From Kappaphycus alvarezii (lineage: Eukaryota > Rhodophyta > Florideophyceae > Gigartinales > Solieriaceae): a DNA stretch of 64,000 nt. How positions within the stretch are numbered: the first letter of the stretch is position 1; each line of letters starts with the position of its first letter. Below the pieces are notes generated by a model. The model searched no databases, was not told where the DNA came from, and saw nothing but the letters and a program-made list of their open reading frames with translations. Below are positions 20,401 through 29,995 of the stretch, one piece after another. The stretch is from assembly GCA_002205965.3 (NCBI GenBank), contig NADL03000170.1, positions 62,001 through 126,000 of the forward strand, given 5' to 3'. Made by a program: the position numbers and the translations under genes.

Positions 20401-20669
20401 TTGATGACTATAAAATTAATGTCTCAGCTGATGAAAAGCTAAATGGACTGGAACCCCATTCAATATCAAGAAATCGTCGAAAACAACCTGATGAAGAAAT
20501 GAACTCATTTGAAAACTTGCTTTTAATTCGTTAAACTTCAATTGTCTATTTGGGTATGGTTGCATCTCCAGTGTCTGCTTTACAGCAAGTTATTTACAAC
20601 AGAAAAGGTCAAATCCATTGGTTCGTGATTTATCTATCCAATCTTCTATGCTTCGGAATTTAAAATCTT

Positions 20670-21258
20670 TTGGTTCTACAAGCACGTATCGGCGCCCGGA
20701 AGTTTCTGGAAATTTCAATTTATCAGTTGTTGTTTTTTTCTGATGCAGGAAAACCAGCCGGATCGACAAATGCGCAACTTGGATGTATTGGTGGGTTGCT
20801 AATTGGCTCCTTAAATTGTAATTCAATATTTCATACAATTTATTGGCATTCACATCTATCTCGGCGTCCTGTTAAATCTATTGCATCTGGTGAAATATTG
20901 GCTGCTGGTGAAGCTATCGAGGAAGGAAAAATTATTGCAGCAGCATACAGTACACTTCTAAATATCAATATTCCTCTTCATGTTGCTGTTGATTCAAAAG
21001 ATCTATTCAGCTCTCTATCTACTTGTCGTGTGCCTGAAGAAAATCTATTAGAGCGGATGTTCAATTAATTCGATATAATTTCGAAACGAACAAAATCAAG
21101 AAAATGCTATGGATACCTGGTTCAATTAATCCTCCGACCCGCTCACAAAAAAGGACAGTCCTGTATCTGACATGCTCAAGCTCCTTTTATTTGATGGATC
21201 TATACCTATGGATATGAGTAATATTTTATCTCGGGATTCATCTCAGTCAACAGGATAA
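20670..21258 (+). pseudogene. RNase H and C-terminal end of copia A
   Basis: Removes template RNA during reverse transcription. FFSDAGKPAGSTNAQLGC, SIASGEILAAGEAIEEG and VAVDSKDLFSSLSTCRVPEE give the D, E and D catalytic positions in order. A stop at 21066-21068 interrupts it. The remainder (VQLIRYNFETNKIKKMLWIP; DMLKLLLFDGSIPMDMSN in another frame) runs to TAA at 21256-21258, the polyprotein end. Confidence 0.83.
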
Positions 21259-21275
21259 ATTTAGTTCAATATTTC

Positions 21276-21288
21276 AAAGGGGAAGTAG
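21276..21288 (+). other. Polypurine tract of copia A
   Basis: AAAGGGGAAGTAG lies 18 bp after the polyprotein stop and directly before TGTGAAAATTG, the probable LTR start. Position and composition fit the plus-strand primer. Confidence 0.7.
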
Positions 21289-21830
21289 TGTGAAAATTGA
21301 CCAAATATTTTAATCTCTATCCCGGTGTCCTACAGTGATGCTGAATTGTGGAGCAATATTTTTATTGAGGCCCACAATTTATATTTATTATGAATCATCA
21401 AGGAATAATTTTATCTATTTTACACTGGCACTTTTATGCTGAATTCAGTGTGAAATAATTTTTATGTCCTACAGTTGGGTTTTTATATTATACAGGCTAT
21501 AATTATTACATTTATGCTACCAACAAATTATTATCTGGATGATTGCTTACCTGGAAAATACTGCAATAATTATTGCTGAGCCTGAATTATGTCTACCAAA
21601 TTATTGTACGACTTACTTGGTTTTGTAGCAGGCCCAACCTGGTGTAGAGTATAGATAGTCCTAGTTATTAGAAATATTTTTACATCCTCGGGCCATCGAA
21701 ATATTCCCTCGATCAGCTATCATTTTTGGTTTTCTATTCATTATTCATTCTAAGTCCAATTGTGACATTTATTTATTTATTCAAGTTGGAACTATTTATT
21801 TTTTGGATCGACCTATCCAATTATTTTTCA
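21289..21830 (+). repeat. 3' LTR of copia A
   Basis: Starts TG after the polypurine tract and ends near CA at 21829-21830. Its right part (21690-21810: CTCGGGCCATC, CGATCAGCTATCA, TTTTTTGGATC) aligns with the right end of copia B (48482-48611) and more loosely with the LTR end before copia B gag (44990-45085). It is followed at once by a minus-strand copy of the short intron-like motif. Confidence 0.7.
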
Positions 21831-21886
21831 TAGATCGAATATATCTTCCAACAGTAAAATACCCAAAATTCCCCCTTCGTGAACGT
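21831..21886 (-). repeat. Short intron-like motif copy (minus)
   Basis: On the minus strand GAAGGGGGAATTTTGGGTAT then TTTACTGTTGGAAGATATAT TCGATCTA matches the family core. It abuts the copia A LTR end. No clear GT or YAG end, so probably partial. Confidence 0.55.
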
Positions 21887-22210
21887 TCCGCTCTTTGAAC
21901 GCAACTCAGGCTGAAGGTACAAGCGCTCATCGCGAGTTGTAGTAGTAGTAGGCTCGTCCTGTTCCAGTTTTCTACCGTGGATCCCGATGCTTATGCGGTG
22001 ATAATGAGATCAGGAGGCTCGTAGCCGTGAGGGCTTTGGAAAGTTATGGAAAGTGCGGGAGATACAGTAGTGATGCTGAGCATGCTGCGGCCCCGGTCAC
22101 GTTCAACGTAGCTTGCCTCCTGGCTGGGCTCGGGCCAGCCCTCTCACGAGTGTTGTGCGTACTGTACCGCCTTATTTCCCATCGGCCATCCGCAACTGCC
22201 GCAAGTAGCA

Positions 22211-22322
22211 CTGGAAACAGCCGACCATGTCTTTCAAATATTACAACACACCACACCTTCCCACATAGATCGAATATATCTTCCAAGAGTAAAAGCACCC
22301 CAACCTTCCCTCCTTCCCCACT
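22211..22322 (-). repeat. Two tandem intron-like elements (minus)
   Basis: Minus strand: the first copy starts GTGGGGAAGGAGGG at 22322 and has the core GGTGCTTTTACTCTTGGAAG. A second follows from 22264 (GTGGGAAGGTGTGG) with core GTAATATTTGAAAGACATGG TCGGCTGT and ends TTTCCAG at 22211. The second is a 54 bp GT...AG unit. Two divergent subtypes in tandem argue against simple duplication. Confidence 0.6.
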
Positions 22323-22574
22323 ATCCCGCCTTCAGTTTCTCGAGGAGTACATCCCGCGTATCGCAGAGAAGTTTAACACAAGCACAAGGGTATCCGCAGG
22401 CGTCTTTATCAACGCATAAGTTGCACACTGTGGTCGTCTATGGAAATGGATTCTGTCGAGAGCCCCGCTGTACGTGACCGACGTGGAATATCCGGTTAGT
22501 TCTTAGCCTTATAGTTGGACCTGCAGTGAAGACGATAGATACTCATTCAATTAAAGTTTCCTTCCCTAGTGATA

Positions 22575-23320
22575 ATGGTGGTGGTAGCTTTTTACGAGTT
22601 GTTCAGTATGGCACTGGAGGATGCAGAGGGTATTCAGAAACTAACTACGAATGCAGGCGGCGGGTGGTGTCGCACCTGCATCACTTGGTCACCTGTAGGA
22701 TATTGGGCCACAGCCGACCATATCTTCCAAATATTAAATCACCCCACACTTCCCCGGCTTGGGGACTAAACGCAAAACGGGTAAACAGTCGCGAAGCTCC
22801 TGATGAGGGGAGGAACCGCGACGGGAAGCAGCGAAGGAAGCAGGCGGCGTTACCGTCGTTGCCCAAGGCGATATAGATATCAATCCCGACGGAGGAGAGG
22901 AGGATATCGTTTTGGTCGCAGTAATTGCCGTAATGACGATGTTTCTCGCGCTCTGCGAGTGTCGCGCAGCGCCTACGATAAGTACTCGGCGAGATGTGGC
23001 GGCGTGTGGAGGGGTGGGCAACAGTAACGTCGACGGCGATATCGGTACTGTGAAGCCTGTATGCAGCGGGTATGTAAATGTCCATTCGTAGCGCGGGGGA
23101 CTCCGAATGCCCAGATGAGTTGGGAACCTGGTAGAGGAGCGGATGTTCGACGAGGGCGACGACGGGAGCAGACCGGACAGCGAGTAGATCCAGGGAATAG
23201 CGCGATGCCGAGACAGAGAGCCAGATCGCTATCCACGCAGAAGGTGTACGTGTACGTACCGCGGTAGGGGTGAGGTAGCGAAGAGAGTGGAGGCGGAACG
23301 TCACAGAAATAAATACATTC
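22575..23320 (-). pseudogene. LINE 3' end, copy 2
   Basis: Minus strand, highly similar to 6138-6890 (GIALFPGSTRCPVCSRR, LLYQVPNSSGHSESPALRMD, AEREKHRHYGNYCDQNDILL, SVGIDIYIALGNDG). Relative to copy 1 it lacks about 130 bp between the CPVC box and the VALVE segment. It carries a 65 bp extra block at the ORF end (22693-22757). It continues into the shared 3' UTR, ending near 22575. The start of similarity (23320, FRLHSLRYLTPTAV) is slightly further upstream than in copy 1. Confidence 0.82.
22693..22757 (-). mobile_element. 65 bp insertion in LINE copy 2 (intron-like element)
   Basis: Copies 1 and 3 of the LINE read GTTTAGTCTCCAAATAATGC uninterrupted at this site. Copy 2 has 65 extra bases there, minus strand CCGGGGAAGTGTGGGGTGAT...AATATCCTACAG, containing TTGGAAGATATGGTCGGCTG. 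Nine-base flanks CTTGGTCAC (22684-22692) and CTTGGGGAC (22758-22766) match at 7 of 9 positions, as an aged target-site duplication would. The same 65 bp aligns with 12508-12572. No terminal inverted repeats are visible. Confidence 0.72.
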
Positions 23321-23510
23321 ATCTCGTACCCTAGCTGACTTTTTCAGTAACTCATTCTTGGAGTACGGAAAAGTTGCTTGCGTTATTCTTATTACCTGCT
23401 GTACACAATAGGGGGGAAATTTTTGGGTTATTTTAATGCATTGAAATGTGTCGGTTATATCCACGCGGCTAATGCGTTATGTGGGATAAGTCGTCGCTGA
23501 TGGGTAACAC

Positions 23511-23550
23511 TACAGTACAGTACATGAACACATACAGTACTGTACTGTAT
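23511..23550. repeat. Cluster of palindromic TACAGTACTGTA motifs
   Basis: TACAGTACAGTACATGAAC and CATACAGTACTGTACTGTAT lie within 40 bp. The same palindrome recurs in both gypsy A LTRs and near 29585. Role unknown. Confidence 0.6.
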
Positions 23551-23565
23551 ATGTATATAATAACC

Positions 23566-23697
23566 ATGGGAGCCTCCTCTTTTGAGTTTATTTTGCGCGT
23601 ACACAACAATTCACACGAGGACGAGATCAACATTGACGAATTCAGGAGTTTACTCAGAGCTACCGCAAGAGGTATAAAACCTAATATAGACTGGTAA
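23566..23697 (+). CDS. Small ORF, unidentified
   Basis: ATG at 23566 in a good initiation context (ACCATGG) opens a 43-residue frame, MGASSFEFILRVHNNSHEDE ending GIKPNIDW. It is the first frame after an AT-rich, TATA-like stretch (GTATATGTATATAATAACC). Composition is protein-like (acidic middle, IDEFRSLL). It could be a first exon, or a gag-like start. Unsupported beyond this. Confidence 0.3.
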   Translation: MGASSFEFILRVHNNSHEDEINIDEFRSLLRATARGIKPNIDW

Positions 23698-24193
23698 CCG
23701 CCTTTTGCCTCTTCTCGCTAGTGATGTCCTGCGTGCTATCTTAATGTTCCAAGCTATGCAACTCTTGTGCTTTGTACACAACGTCGGGCATCGTGCGTAG
23801 CGGTAAGAAGTCACTAGCGTGACGTCTTCCAAAGTTCACAGCTTCTAATCTGTCGGGTCTCATGTCTCGCATAGTTTCTGTTGTCCTCCTTTTCTCTTAC
23901 GCTACATGCTAGATGATGGGGAAAGAACTATTTCTAGTACCCTTTACCGCAGTCAATCAACACCATTTTTTCCCCTTAATCGACGAAGAGCGAGAAAGAG
24001 GACCTAGGCCGGCTAGACCGAGTTGATTCCAAAGGATATCATCTGGTCTCAAGGATGATTGAAGGACTCAAGAGAGCTGAGGGCCATTTCTCGACGGATT
24101 GAATATAAGTTCGGAGCGAGTGACCGTGAATAATTAGGCCTGCCTCGACACGTTTTACTCATCTGTGTTTCCCCGCAGCGAGAGAGGCGATCG
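23698..24193. other. Spacer without recognisable gene
   Basis: Short open frames on both strands only. Nothing assignable. Confidence 0.35.
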
Positions 24194-25075
24194 GTGCTTA
24201 GCGTTGCAAAATCGTCAAGAAAACTTTGTGGGATGAGACCTTCAGGTATGCAACTCAGCAAGGGTAGTGGTAGGGGATCTCGTAAGAATATTCGTTTGTC
24301 AGGAATGAATGAGCAAGAAGCCGTTGATACCTCTGGATCAATGCTGAACGGAAATAGAGAGATTTTTGTGCGAGTATTCTACGGGCGACCATTAAGGAGT
24401 GGTTCGTGCAGAGTTTTCGACAGACAGTTTGAGTTGTGACTTTCTATGGAAATGATGAGAAGGTGAATAGAAGAGGGATGTATTCAAAGAAGGAGCACGT
24501 GCCGCGGCGGTGAGCGAATTGAGAAGCAAGAAAACCCTCGAGGCTTTTTGGCTGCTGATCCTTTGAATATTAATGCCAAGAGGGTAAAATATTAATTGGA
24601 TTACTGGGCAAAGCACCCGGTACAGTCGTCGTCTGTGCCCCCCGATGTTCAAAGTGGCTCTTTCGGGTCAAAGGATTGGGAGCAATGCTGCCAGAGGGTG
24701 CTGCCGATTGTTTTTCGAGCTATTCAACAGCCTTCTGGCAGTTCAAATAGACCTCTTCACAATGCTGGTGTAACACCGGCCACAAGGCATGCTGCATTGG
24801 ACGTAACAGCCGATGCTACGCTTTCGTGGCGCTTGGTAGATGTGAACAGAGCACGGTTCGTGTACAGGCTGATGAGGAAAATTTCGATCGCGTGTTTCCT
24901 AAAAGAAGAATATTTGAGAAGGAAGGGGGAAAGGTTTGGGTGTTTTACTCTTGGAAGATATATCCGATCGAAACGACTCATCGCACATGACAGATTCATC
25001 CATCGTCTGCCCTACAACTTTCCTGAGAGGGGGCTGTTTAATGTCCTAAGGAGTTGTAAAGCAGACGATAGATGA
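24194..25075 (+). pseudogene. Unidentified plus-strand coding remnants
   Basis: Two open frames. 24194-24439 includes GMQLSKGSGRGSRKNIRLSG and NGNREIFVRVFYGRPLRSG. 24596-25075 (159 codons) includes QCCQRVLPIVFRAIQQPSGS and ARFVYRLMRKISIACFLKEE. The second frame overlaps one copy of the short dispersed motif (24925-24970, GGGTGTTTTACTCTTGGAAG), so its final third is probably not native protein. The segment RHAALDVTADAT resembles an inverse-oriented segment near 22085-22140. No family recognised. Confidence 0.35.
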
Positions 25076-25313
25076 ATCTCTCATTTGTGGTAAGCCGTTT
25101 TACTTCGATGGAATGGAATATGTAAACACGGAATGCTCGCTTTGAAGCCGCTGTATCTGCAGGTGGAGGTGGATCTGAGTATGCATTGTAAGCAAGATTT
25201 ATGATTTACCTCTTCCCAACTGGAACTCAAAGAACCCCTGCTTCTCAGAAGTACGTATGAGGCCGACTAATTATTAATGTCTCACAATAGGGAGCGTTCT
25301 AACCGGAATCAAT
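25076..25313. other. Spacer
   Basis: No gene recognised. Mixed short frames. Confidence 0.3.
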
Positions 25314-25440
25314 AAACGTTTGGGTGTTTTACTGTTGGAAGATATTTCGACCTATCCCATGGTTTTCCAGACAACCGCATCGACTCAAAAAGGGTATACC
25401 TACAGCGTAATGGGGAAGGAACTACGCTTTTAACCGGAAT
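25314..25440 (+). repeat. Repeat R copy a (motif plus coding-like tail)
   Basis: The dispersed motif (TTTGGGTGTTTTACTGTTGG) runs to a TTTTCCAG end at 25370, followed by about 70 bp shared with 25980-26085, 27380-27459 (reverse) and 44806-44915: ACAACCGCA..., CTCAAAAAGGGTATACC, GTAATGGGGAAGGAACTACG. In the 27 kb copy this tail encodes part of a LINE-like protein. Confidence 0.7.
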
Positions 25441-25913
25441 GAATTGGGGTTTGCAAGCACAGGTTTTCCGATTTTTGATGTCTTTTTGTGTCCGCAAGTG
25501 GGTTTTAATTTCACCCGGATACCCCAACAAAAAGCTTTCAACTTACTACTGTGCTGAAGGTGGAGGTTGTTCTGATTATTGCTAACAGACTGCTTCATGA
25601 ATCCCCAAGTCGAACCGGGGCTAATTGCTATCGGACAGTCCTTCACGCTGCGCCTTGCAGAGTTTGCACTCGAAGAGGTAAGAGATTTCATTTTGGGCTC
25701 TAATGTGTAATGAGTCTCTTTTAACTTATTTAGGAAAATGGGGGGTTAATTTACTGTGGTAGATATGTCGGTTGGTACCAGTAAATTTGTACCGGAGCGT
25801 AGATACCGTATATTGGCCAAGCCATTTGCGAAACCGTACAATGCATCGAAAACTGTAGAAAATTAACTTATTTGCCTCATGGAGAGCGCGTGCTAAGAGA
25901 CTGGAATGACAAA
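25441..25913. other. Spacer
   Basis: No assignable gene. Short frames on both strands only. Confidence 0.3.
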
Positions 25914-26085
25914 GTGGGAAAAAGGTTTGGGTGTTTTTACTATTGGAAGATATATTCGATCTATCCTAAAGTTTTCCAGACAACAACAATCTCCTCAAAA
26001 AGGGTATACCGACACAGTAATGGGGAAGGAACTACGCTCCCTAAAATGCTACCTTCAGGCCAGCCATCAAGCAGGGCGCATTGGA
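25914..26085 (+). repeat. Repeat R copy b
   Basis: A 66 bp GT...CAG unit (25914-25979: GTGGGAAAAAGGTTTGGGTG ... AGTTTTCCAG) is followed by the shared tail, here encoding QKGYTDTVMGKELRSLKCYL. The tail continues to about 26085 with GCCATCAAGCAGG. It abuts the minus-strand LINE RT block. Confidence 0.72.
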
Positions 26086-26149
26086 CATGACGGCTGCTTC
26101 GGGGTGAGGGATGCCGTGAAGCGATCATACTTGTAGTCCACGAGCTCAG

Positions 26150-27360
26150 TAGTCAGTGCATGCTGCAAGCCACGAGGGGGAACCCGGGGGATTCCTGATG
26201 GCCTGACGAAAGCAATTGACTAGAATTGCAGGCGAAACGGCTGGTATGGGGCAGCTGAGAACGGAGAGAAGCGAGTGGAGCGGAAATTAGGTGACAGGCG
26301 GGGAACGCAGAATATAGAAGGAGGACAGATGGGAGGCTGGCGACAATAGAACAGAGGTAGGCCGCGTTGGCTATCCAGGAGGCAGGAGTAAGTCCTATAC
26401 CAGCCTTGAGGAAGGGAAATTGAGCGGAATGCCAGGCGTCATCGAGAGTCTCACCATGTGTACCTTCGAACACCCTTCGCATGACAGCATCATGAACTGA
26501 TACTACGGCAGAGGTTAAGGCGGCGGGGTGCAACGAAGAAGATATATGAGACAGGAAGCGCTGGCACAGAGTCGGAGAAGGTGAAAACTGAGTTGGGGAT
26601 CTTGAAGACGGCGAAGTTGATGCCACATTCGTTGTACAGACATGTCCTTGGCGTACAAGAAGCGACGACAAGCAGAGTCTTCACCAATCGGGGCGCCGAG
26701 GACGTCGGTAGAAGCCGAGCAATTCACAGATCAAGGAGATCTCGCACAAGATGGTTTGAGGGAGACGGGAGAGTAGGCCACCAAGCTTCAGTCTTCTTCC
26801 ACTGAACATGGAAGCCTATAGAGGTACCTTGAGCCTGTAAGTATTCGAGGACTGCACGAGCGTGCAGTAAAAGGAACAACAATATTCAGATCATCTGCGT
26901 AGGCAATCAAGAGCTTGACGTTGTCACGAAATTTGGAGAGTAAATCGTCAATCAGTGGTTGCAGAGCAATCGCAAAGAGCAGCATACTAAGCGGATCCCT
27001 TGCTGGGTCCCTGTAAGGCTCAAGATTGTAAACATGCCAAAGAAAAGTGTCGGCGGGGAGCTGAAGAGGGAGTGAACGAATCGAGCGAGGCCTGGTGCCC
27101 GTGTAGCGACACTGACCAAAATTCGGGCAAGCTCGATACAGTTGAAGGCCTTACGGGCGTCAATGGTAAGCCAGTACGTAGGGAGAAGTGGGATGCGTGG
27201 CCACGAAGGAACGAGTAGCATGTATTATGGCCTCACAGTCATTTGCAGATCCCACGGCCAGCTGATGGGATGAAGGTATTTGAGAATAGTAGACTCAGTA
27301 GAAGCACGGCGCATGAGGAGACGACAGAAAAATCGGCGTATAATGCCTCCCATAGCAATG
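26150..27360 (-). pseudogene. LINE reverse transcriptase, inverted segment
   Basis: Minus strand, reading down from 27360: IIRRFFCRLLMRRASTEST, QLAVGSANDCEAIIHATRSF, then after a frameshift LTIDARKAFNCIELARILVS (motif A), FSSPPTLFFGMFTILSLTG followed by TQQG (motif B). After another shift come LLFAIALQPLIDDLLSKF and LLIAYADDLNIVVPF (motif C, YADD). The post-RT region includes HQLRRLQDPQLSFHLLRLCA and DAVMRRVFEGTHGETLDDAW. The catalytic motifs are intact in sequence, but frameshifts separate them. It meets a plus-strand LINE C-terminal half at about 27.55 kb, in the arrangement expected from an inverted 5' segment. Confidence 0.86.
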
Positions 27361-27379
27361 CGGCCTGCTTGATGGCTGC

Positions 27380-27528
27380 CTGAAGGTAGCATTGTAGGGG
27401 GCGTAGTTCTTTCTCCATTACTGCGTCGGTATACCCTTTTTGAGTTGATTGCGGTTTGTCTGGAAAACCATGGGATAGATCGGATATATCTTCCAAGAGT
27501 AAAACACCCAAACCTTTCTTTCCCTCAC
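27380..27528 (-). repeat. Repeat R copy c (minus), within a LINE-like frame
   Basis: Minus strand 27528-27460 is a 69 bp unit, GTGAGGGAAAGAAAGG... to ...ATGGTTTTCCAG. The tail then encodes GYTDAVMEKELRPLQCYLQA immediately upstream of the LINE RT. A long frame (27550 down to 27239) reads through the unit as KKGLGVLLLEDISDLSHGFP. Whether the unit is an intron or is translated cannot be settled from sequence. Confidence 0.68.
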
Positions 27529-27559
27529 CCTTGTTTCCAAAACGCTTCATGTATCTACC

Positions 27560-28431
27560 ACTGCTTGCTCGTCCTCATTACCCTTCTCCAGTCTTCCACT
27601 CAGCGGTAACGGTGCCCGCGCTGCTCCTGAAGTCTGGATTACTATGGTCTGTTTACGTCTCGGCGAGCCACTTTTCTCTGGATCCCGTTCATGCACCATA
27701 TGTTCTCGTTCAACTGACATGCTAAATGTTCATGGTCATCACGCCATGGTGTGCAGTACCGGCGCCGGTAGCGTTCGCCGCCACGATGCACTTCGTGACG
27801 AGCTAGCTCGGTCCATCCGCCATACTGCTCTACTCCACGGTGTTCGCGTTTCTCGGGAGCAGCGCTTTCCAGATCCTCCACATCCGGCTTCCGGTTTCCT
27901 TGCGGCCTCCCAACTGACCAGAGAGGAACGACAGGCTCGAATTGACCGCATTTATCCTTCTGCTTCTTCCGCGACCCAGCTCTGTCTAGATGTGTTTATT
28001 AATGACTCCAAGTTCGCTGCCAGTCCGCAGGCCTTTTAATGTCTCTCTCATCGGTCCGCACTCATCCGGGTTTCGTTCTTTGTCCTCCACATGGCCATAT
28101 CTCCGGGAAAGAATCAGAGAGACGCCACCATTACCATACTTTATGCGAATACTACGGACTGGACCTTCACCCCATGGTTGCTGATGTCTATGGTTGCATT
28201 GGACCCGGGTTTGATCAAGCCTTGCAACAAATCGCCCAGCCTCTTGCCAGCAAGCGTGGTACCTCTGTTGCCGCCGAGAAACATTCGCTCCTCGTCTGAT
28301 TCGTATGCCTTATTATCCAATACGTTGCTAAGTCCGTTAATCGGCGGCGTCTTGACCAGACCATCGATTTGGCCCCTGCTGTAGAGCCCCAGGCCGTGCG
28401 CTGTATGGCGCTAGCGGCTCCTGAGTATTGA
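27560..28431 (+). pseudogene. LINE C-terminal half (second LINE family)
   Basis: Plus strand. VCLRLGEPLFSGSRSCTICS with CTIC zinc-binding pair, LNVHGHHAMVCSTGAGSVRR then HDALRDELARSIRHTALLHG, RFPDPPHP, LDVFINDS, and in later frames RIRE...RHHYHTLCEYYGLD and HPMVADVYGCIGPGFDQALQ. It ends LAAPEY at TGA 28429-28431. The domain order equals that of LINE copies 1-3, but the sequence is clearly a different family. At least three frame changes. Confidence 0.8.
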
Positions 28432-28559
28432 TCATTAAAGGGGGGGGTAAAGGGGTTTACTTGAATGTGTAAATTGGGTCTATGCTTAGAATGCCTAAAA
28501 CAAGGTTACTGCAATAACCTTGGTAAATCCAATCCTACTCGATCCTACGCTTACTCGTC
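28432..28559. other. Short spacer
   Basis: Contains a G-run and a GTAAAGGGGTTTACTTGA segment (about 28448) that echoes GGTAAAGGGGTTTGG at 29390. No gene. Confidence 0.3.
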
Positions 28560-29400
28560 ACCGTTCTACGTCTCACATCCCTCCTCTCCCTCTGCGTCAG
28601 CAATGTCATCATCGATGTCATTACCTTCTTCAGAGTTCAAATCGTTCCAATCCATCCAACTTACCGGCACCCACAACCGCTCGGTTCCGCACGGTCCCCA
28701 AAGTTCCAATCCCGTTCCCTTCTCGGTGCTCGTACTGGCCCCACTCTCTCGCCAAGTTGACGCCGACCCATAGACGCCTTGGGGTTTGTTTGAAATAACA
28801 GCGGCTTCCGAAGATTCGGAAGATTGGAGCTGCTCGCCACCAGACGGTGGGGAGCTTGGGGTTTTCGGTTGTTGCACCGGGATAGTAGAGGGCCTGTTCT
28901 TTTGGGAACAGATTGCGCCAGTTCTTGCACTGAGCGTAACCGACCATAGATGGTAAACAAGAGGTCTCGCAGCGCACTATTTAAACGACGAGTAGCGGTC
29001 TTCGAGGCTTTCATGTCAAAATAATATCGCATAAAATCGATGCCACTACTTGACCGAGCCCATAGTTCTGCCACACAGACACTTCGTGTACGCGCACAAA
29101 GCGATGAAGTTCAGAGACTAGGCGTTGCACATGTGTGTTGAGGTCTGTGAAGTTGGGCTTCGGTGCATGGAGCTGCGTTTGCATCTCCATGTTCAGTTCA
29201 AAGTAGACCATCCTGAGGTAGAAGAAAGAGTGCCCGGCGGGTTGGAGGTTGCGAGGCACATCAGACCAAGCGACCTGTGTCTTCGCGAAGGGAAACGCAG
29301 CCTCAGGGCAGTCCCAGTCATTGAACCAGTCGTCGTCCTGATCGGCGTCGAAGTCGCCGCAATCCTCTCCGAAGAGTCGGACATGCGGAGGTAAAGGGGT
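28560..29400 (-). pseudogene. Unidentified gene family with acidic C-terminus, copy 1
   Basis: Minus strand, several frames. Readable order: LFGEDCGDFDADQDDDWFND and AFPFAKTQVAWSDVP (near 29370-29260), PRNLQPAGHSFFYLRMVYFE, LNTHVQRLVSELHRFVRVHE, then SGIDFMRYYFDMKASKTATR, NSALRDLLFTIYGRLRSVQE, YYPGATTENPKLPTVWWRAA and PIFRIFGSRCYFKQTPRRLW. The end is GPCGTERLWVPVSWMDWNDL then NSEEGNDIDDDIADAEGEE. About 280 codons, aromatic-rich, acidic tail. A second copy of the last 60-80 residues lies at 30520-30880. No family recognised; a transposon-encoded protein is possible because it recurs and is always broken. Confidence 0.55.
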
Positions 29401-29440
29401 TTGGTTTGGCCAAAGGGGTGGTTCTGGCCAAAGGGGTGGT
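29401..29440 (-). repeat. Tandem repeat encoding NHPFGQ units
   Basis: TGGCCAAAGGGGTGGTT is present twice in tandem with a third partial. On the minus strand this encodes NHPFGQNHPFGQ. It lies at the upstream edge of the unidentified gene remnant. Confidence 0.7.
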
Positions 29441-29689
29441 TTACTGCGAGAAATGGAAAGGTTGGGAGTCCTCTGTACTTGTAATCAAACCATTGGCAGG
29501 ACCTATGATGCAAGTGCTTGAGCATGATGCTTTCGTTTCTTGTAAAAGATTTCCACACGCACACACGAAACGGTTGGGATTATTACAGTACTGTATGCCA
29601 ACCTCGGGACGCCGATCCTGTACGCCGGCAAGCACCTCAGACCTCCCCTTTCCGATACTGTATTGCCACAGATATAGTCGACAAGGAAT

Positions 29690-29995
29690 TTTGCCGAGTC
29701 GAGTATTTACTGCACTTACTGCAACCAAAACGATATCCTCCTCTCCCCCGTCGGAATTGATATATATGGCGCCTTGGGCGACGACGACAAGGGTTTTTTC
29801 CGCGCCTTGCTTCCTTCGCTGCTTCCCGTCGCGGTTCCTCCCCTCAAACAGGAGCTCCGCGACTTCGTTACCGTTTTGCATTTAGTCTCCAAATAATGCA
29901 GGCGCGACAGGTTTCTACCCGCCGCCTGCATCCGCAGTTAATTTATGAATACCCTCCGCACGCTTCTGTGCGACATTGTACAACCAATAAAGATT
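29690..29995 (+). pseudogene. LINE 3' end, copy 3 with 3' UTR hairpin
   Basis: Plus strand, the same family as 6138-6890 and 22575-23320. 29729-29896 reads NDILLSPVGIDIYGALGDDD, KGFFRALLPSLLPVAVPPLK and QELRDFVTVLHLVSK to TAA 29894-29896. The 3' UTR opens with an inverted repeat TGCAGGCG (29897-29904) / CGCCTGCA (29923-29930) and contains AATAAA (29986-29991). Similarity to the other copies ends shortly after. It is strongly 5'-truncated, only about 300 bp, as is common for LINE insertions. Confidence 0.82.

Larger units (their letters stand above)
17790..21830 (+). mobile_element. Ty1/copia retrotransposon A (5'-truncated)
   Basis: Order protease, integrase, reverse transcriptase, RNase H is diagnostic of Ty1/copia. 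Gag and the 5' LTR are not recognisable. A polypurine tract and a probable 542 bp LTR close the element on the right. It is homologous to copia B (44.9-48.6 kb), which keeps gag but lost RNase H, so together the two define the family. Stops and frame changes are moderate. Confidence 0.87.

Noticed and set aside
26240-26570. Plus-strand frames over the LINE region
   Set aside because: Shadows of the minus-strand LINE thumb/connection sequence.
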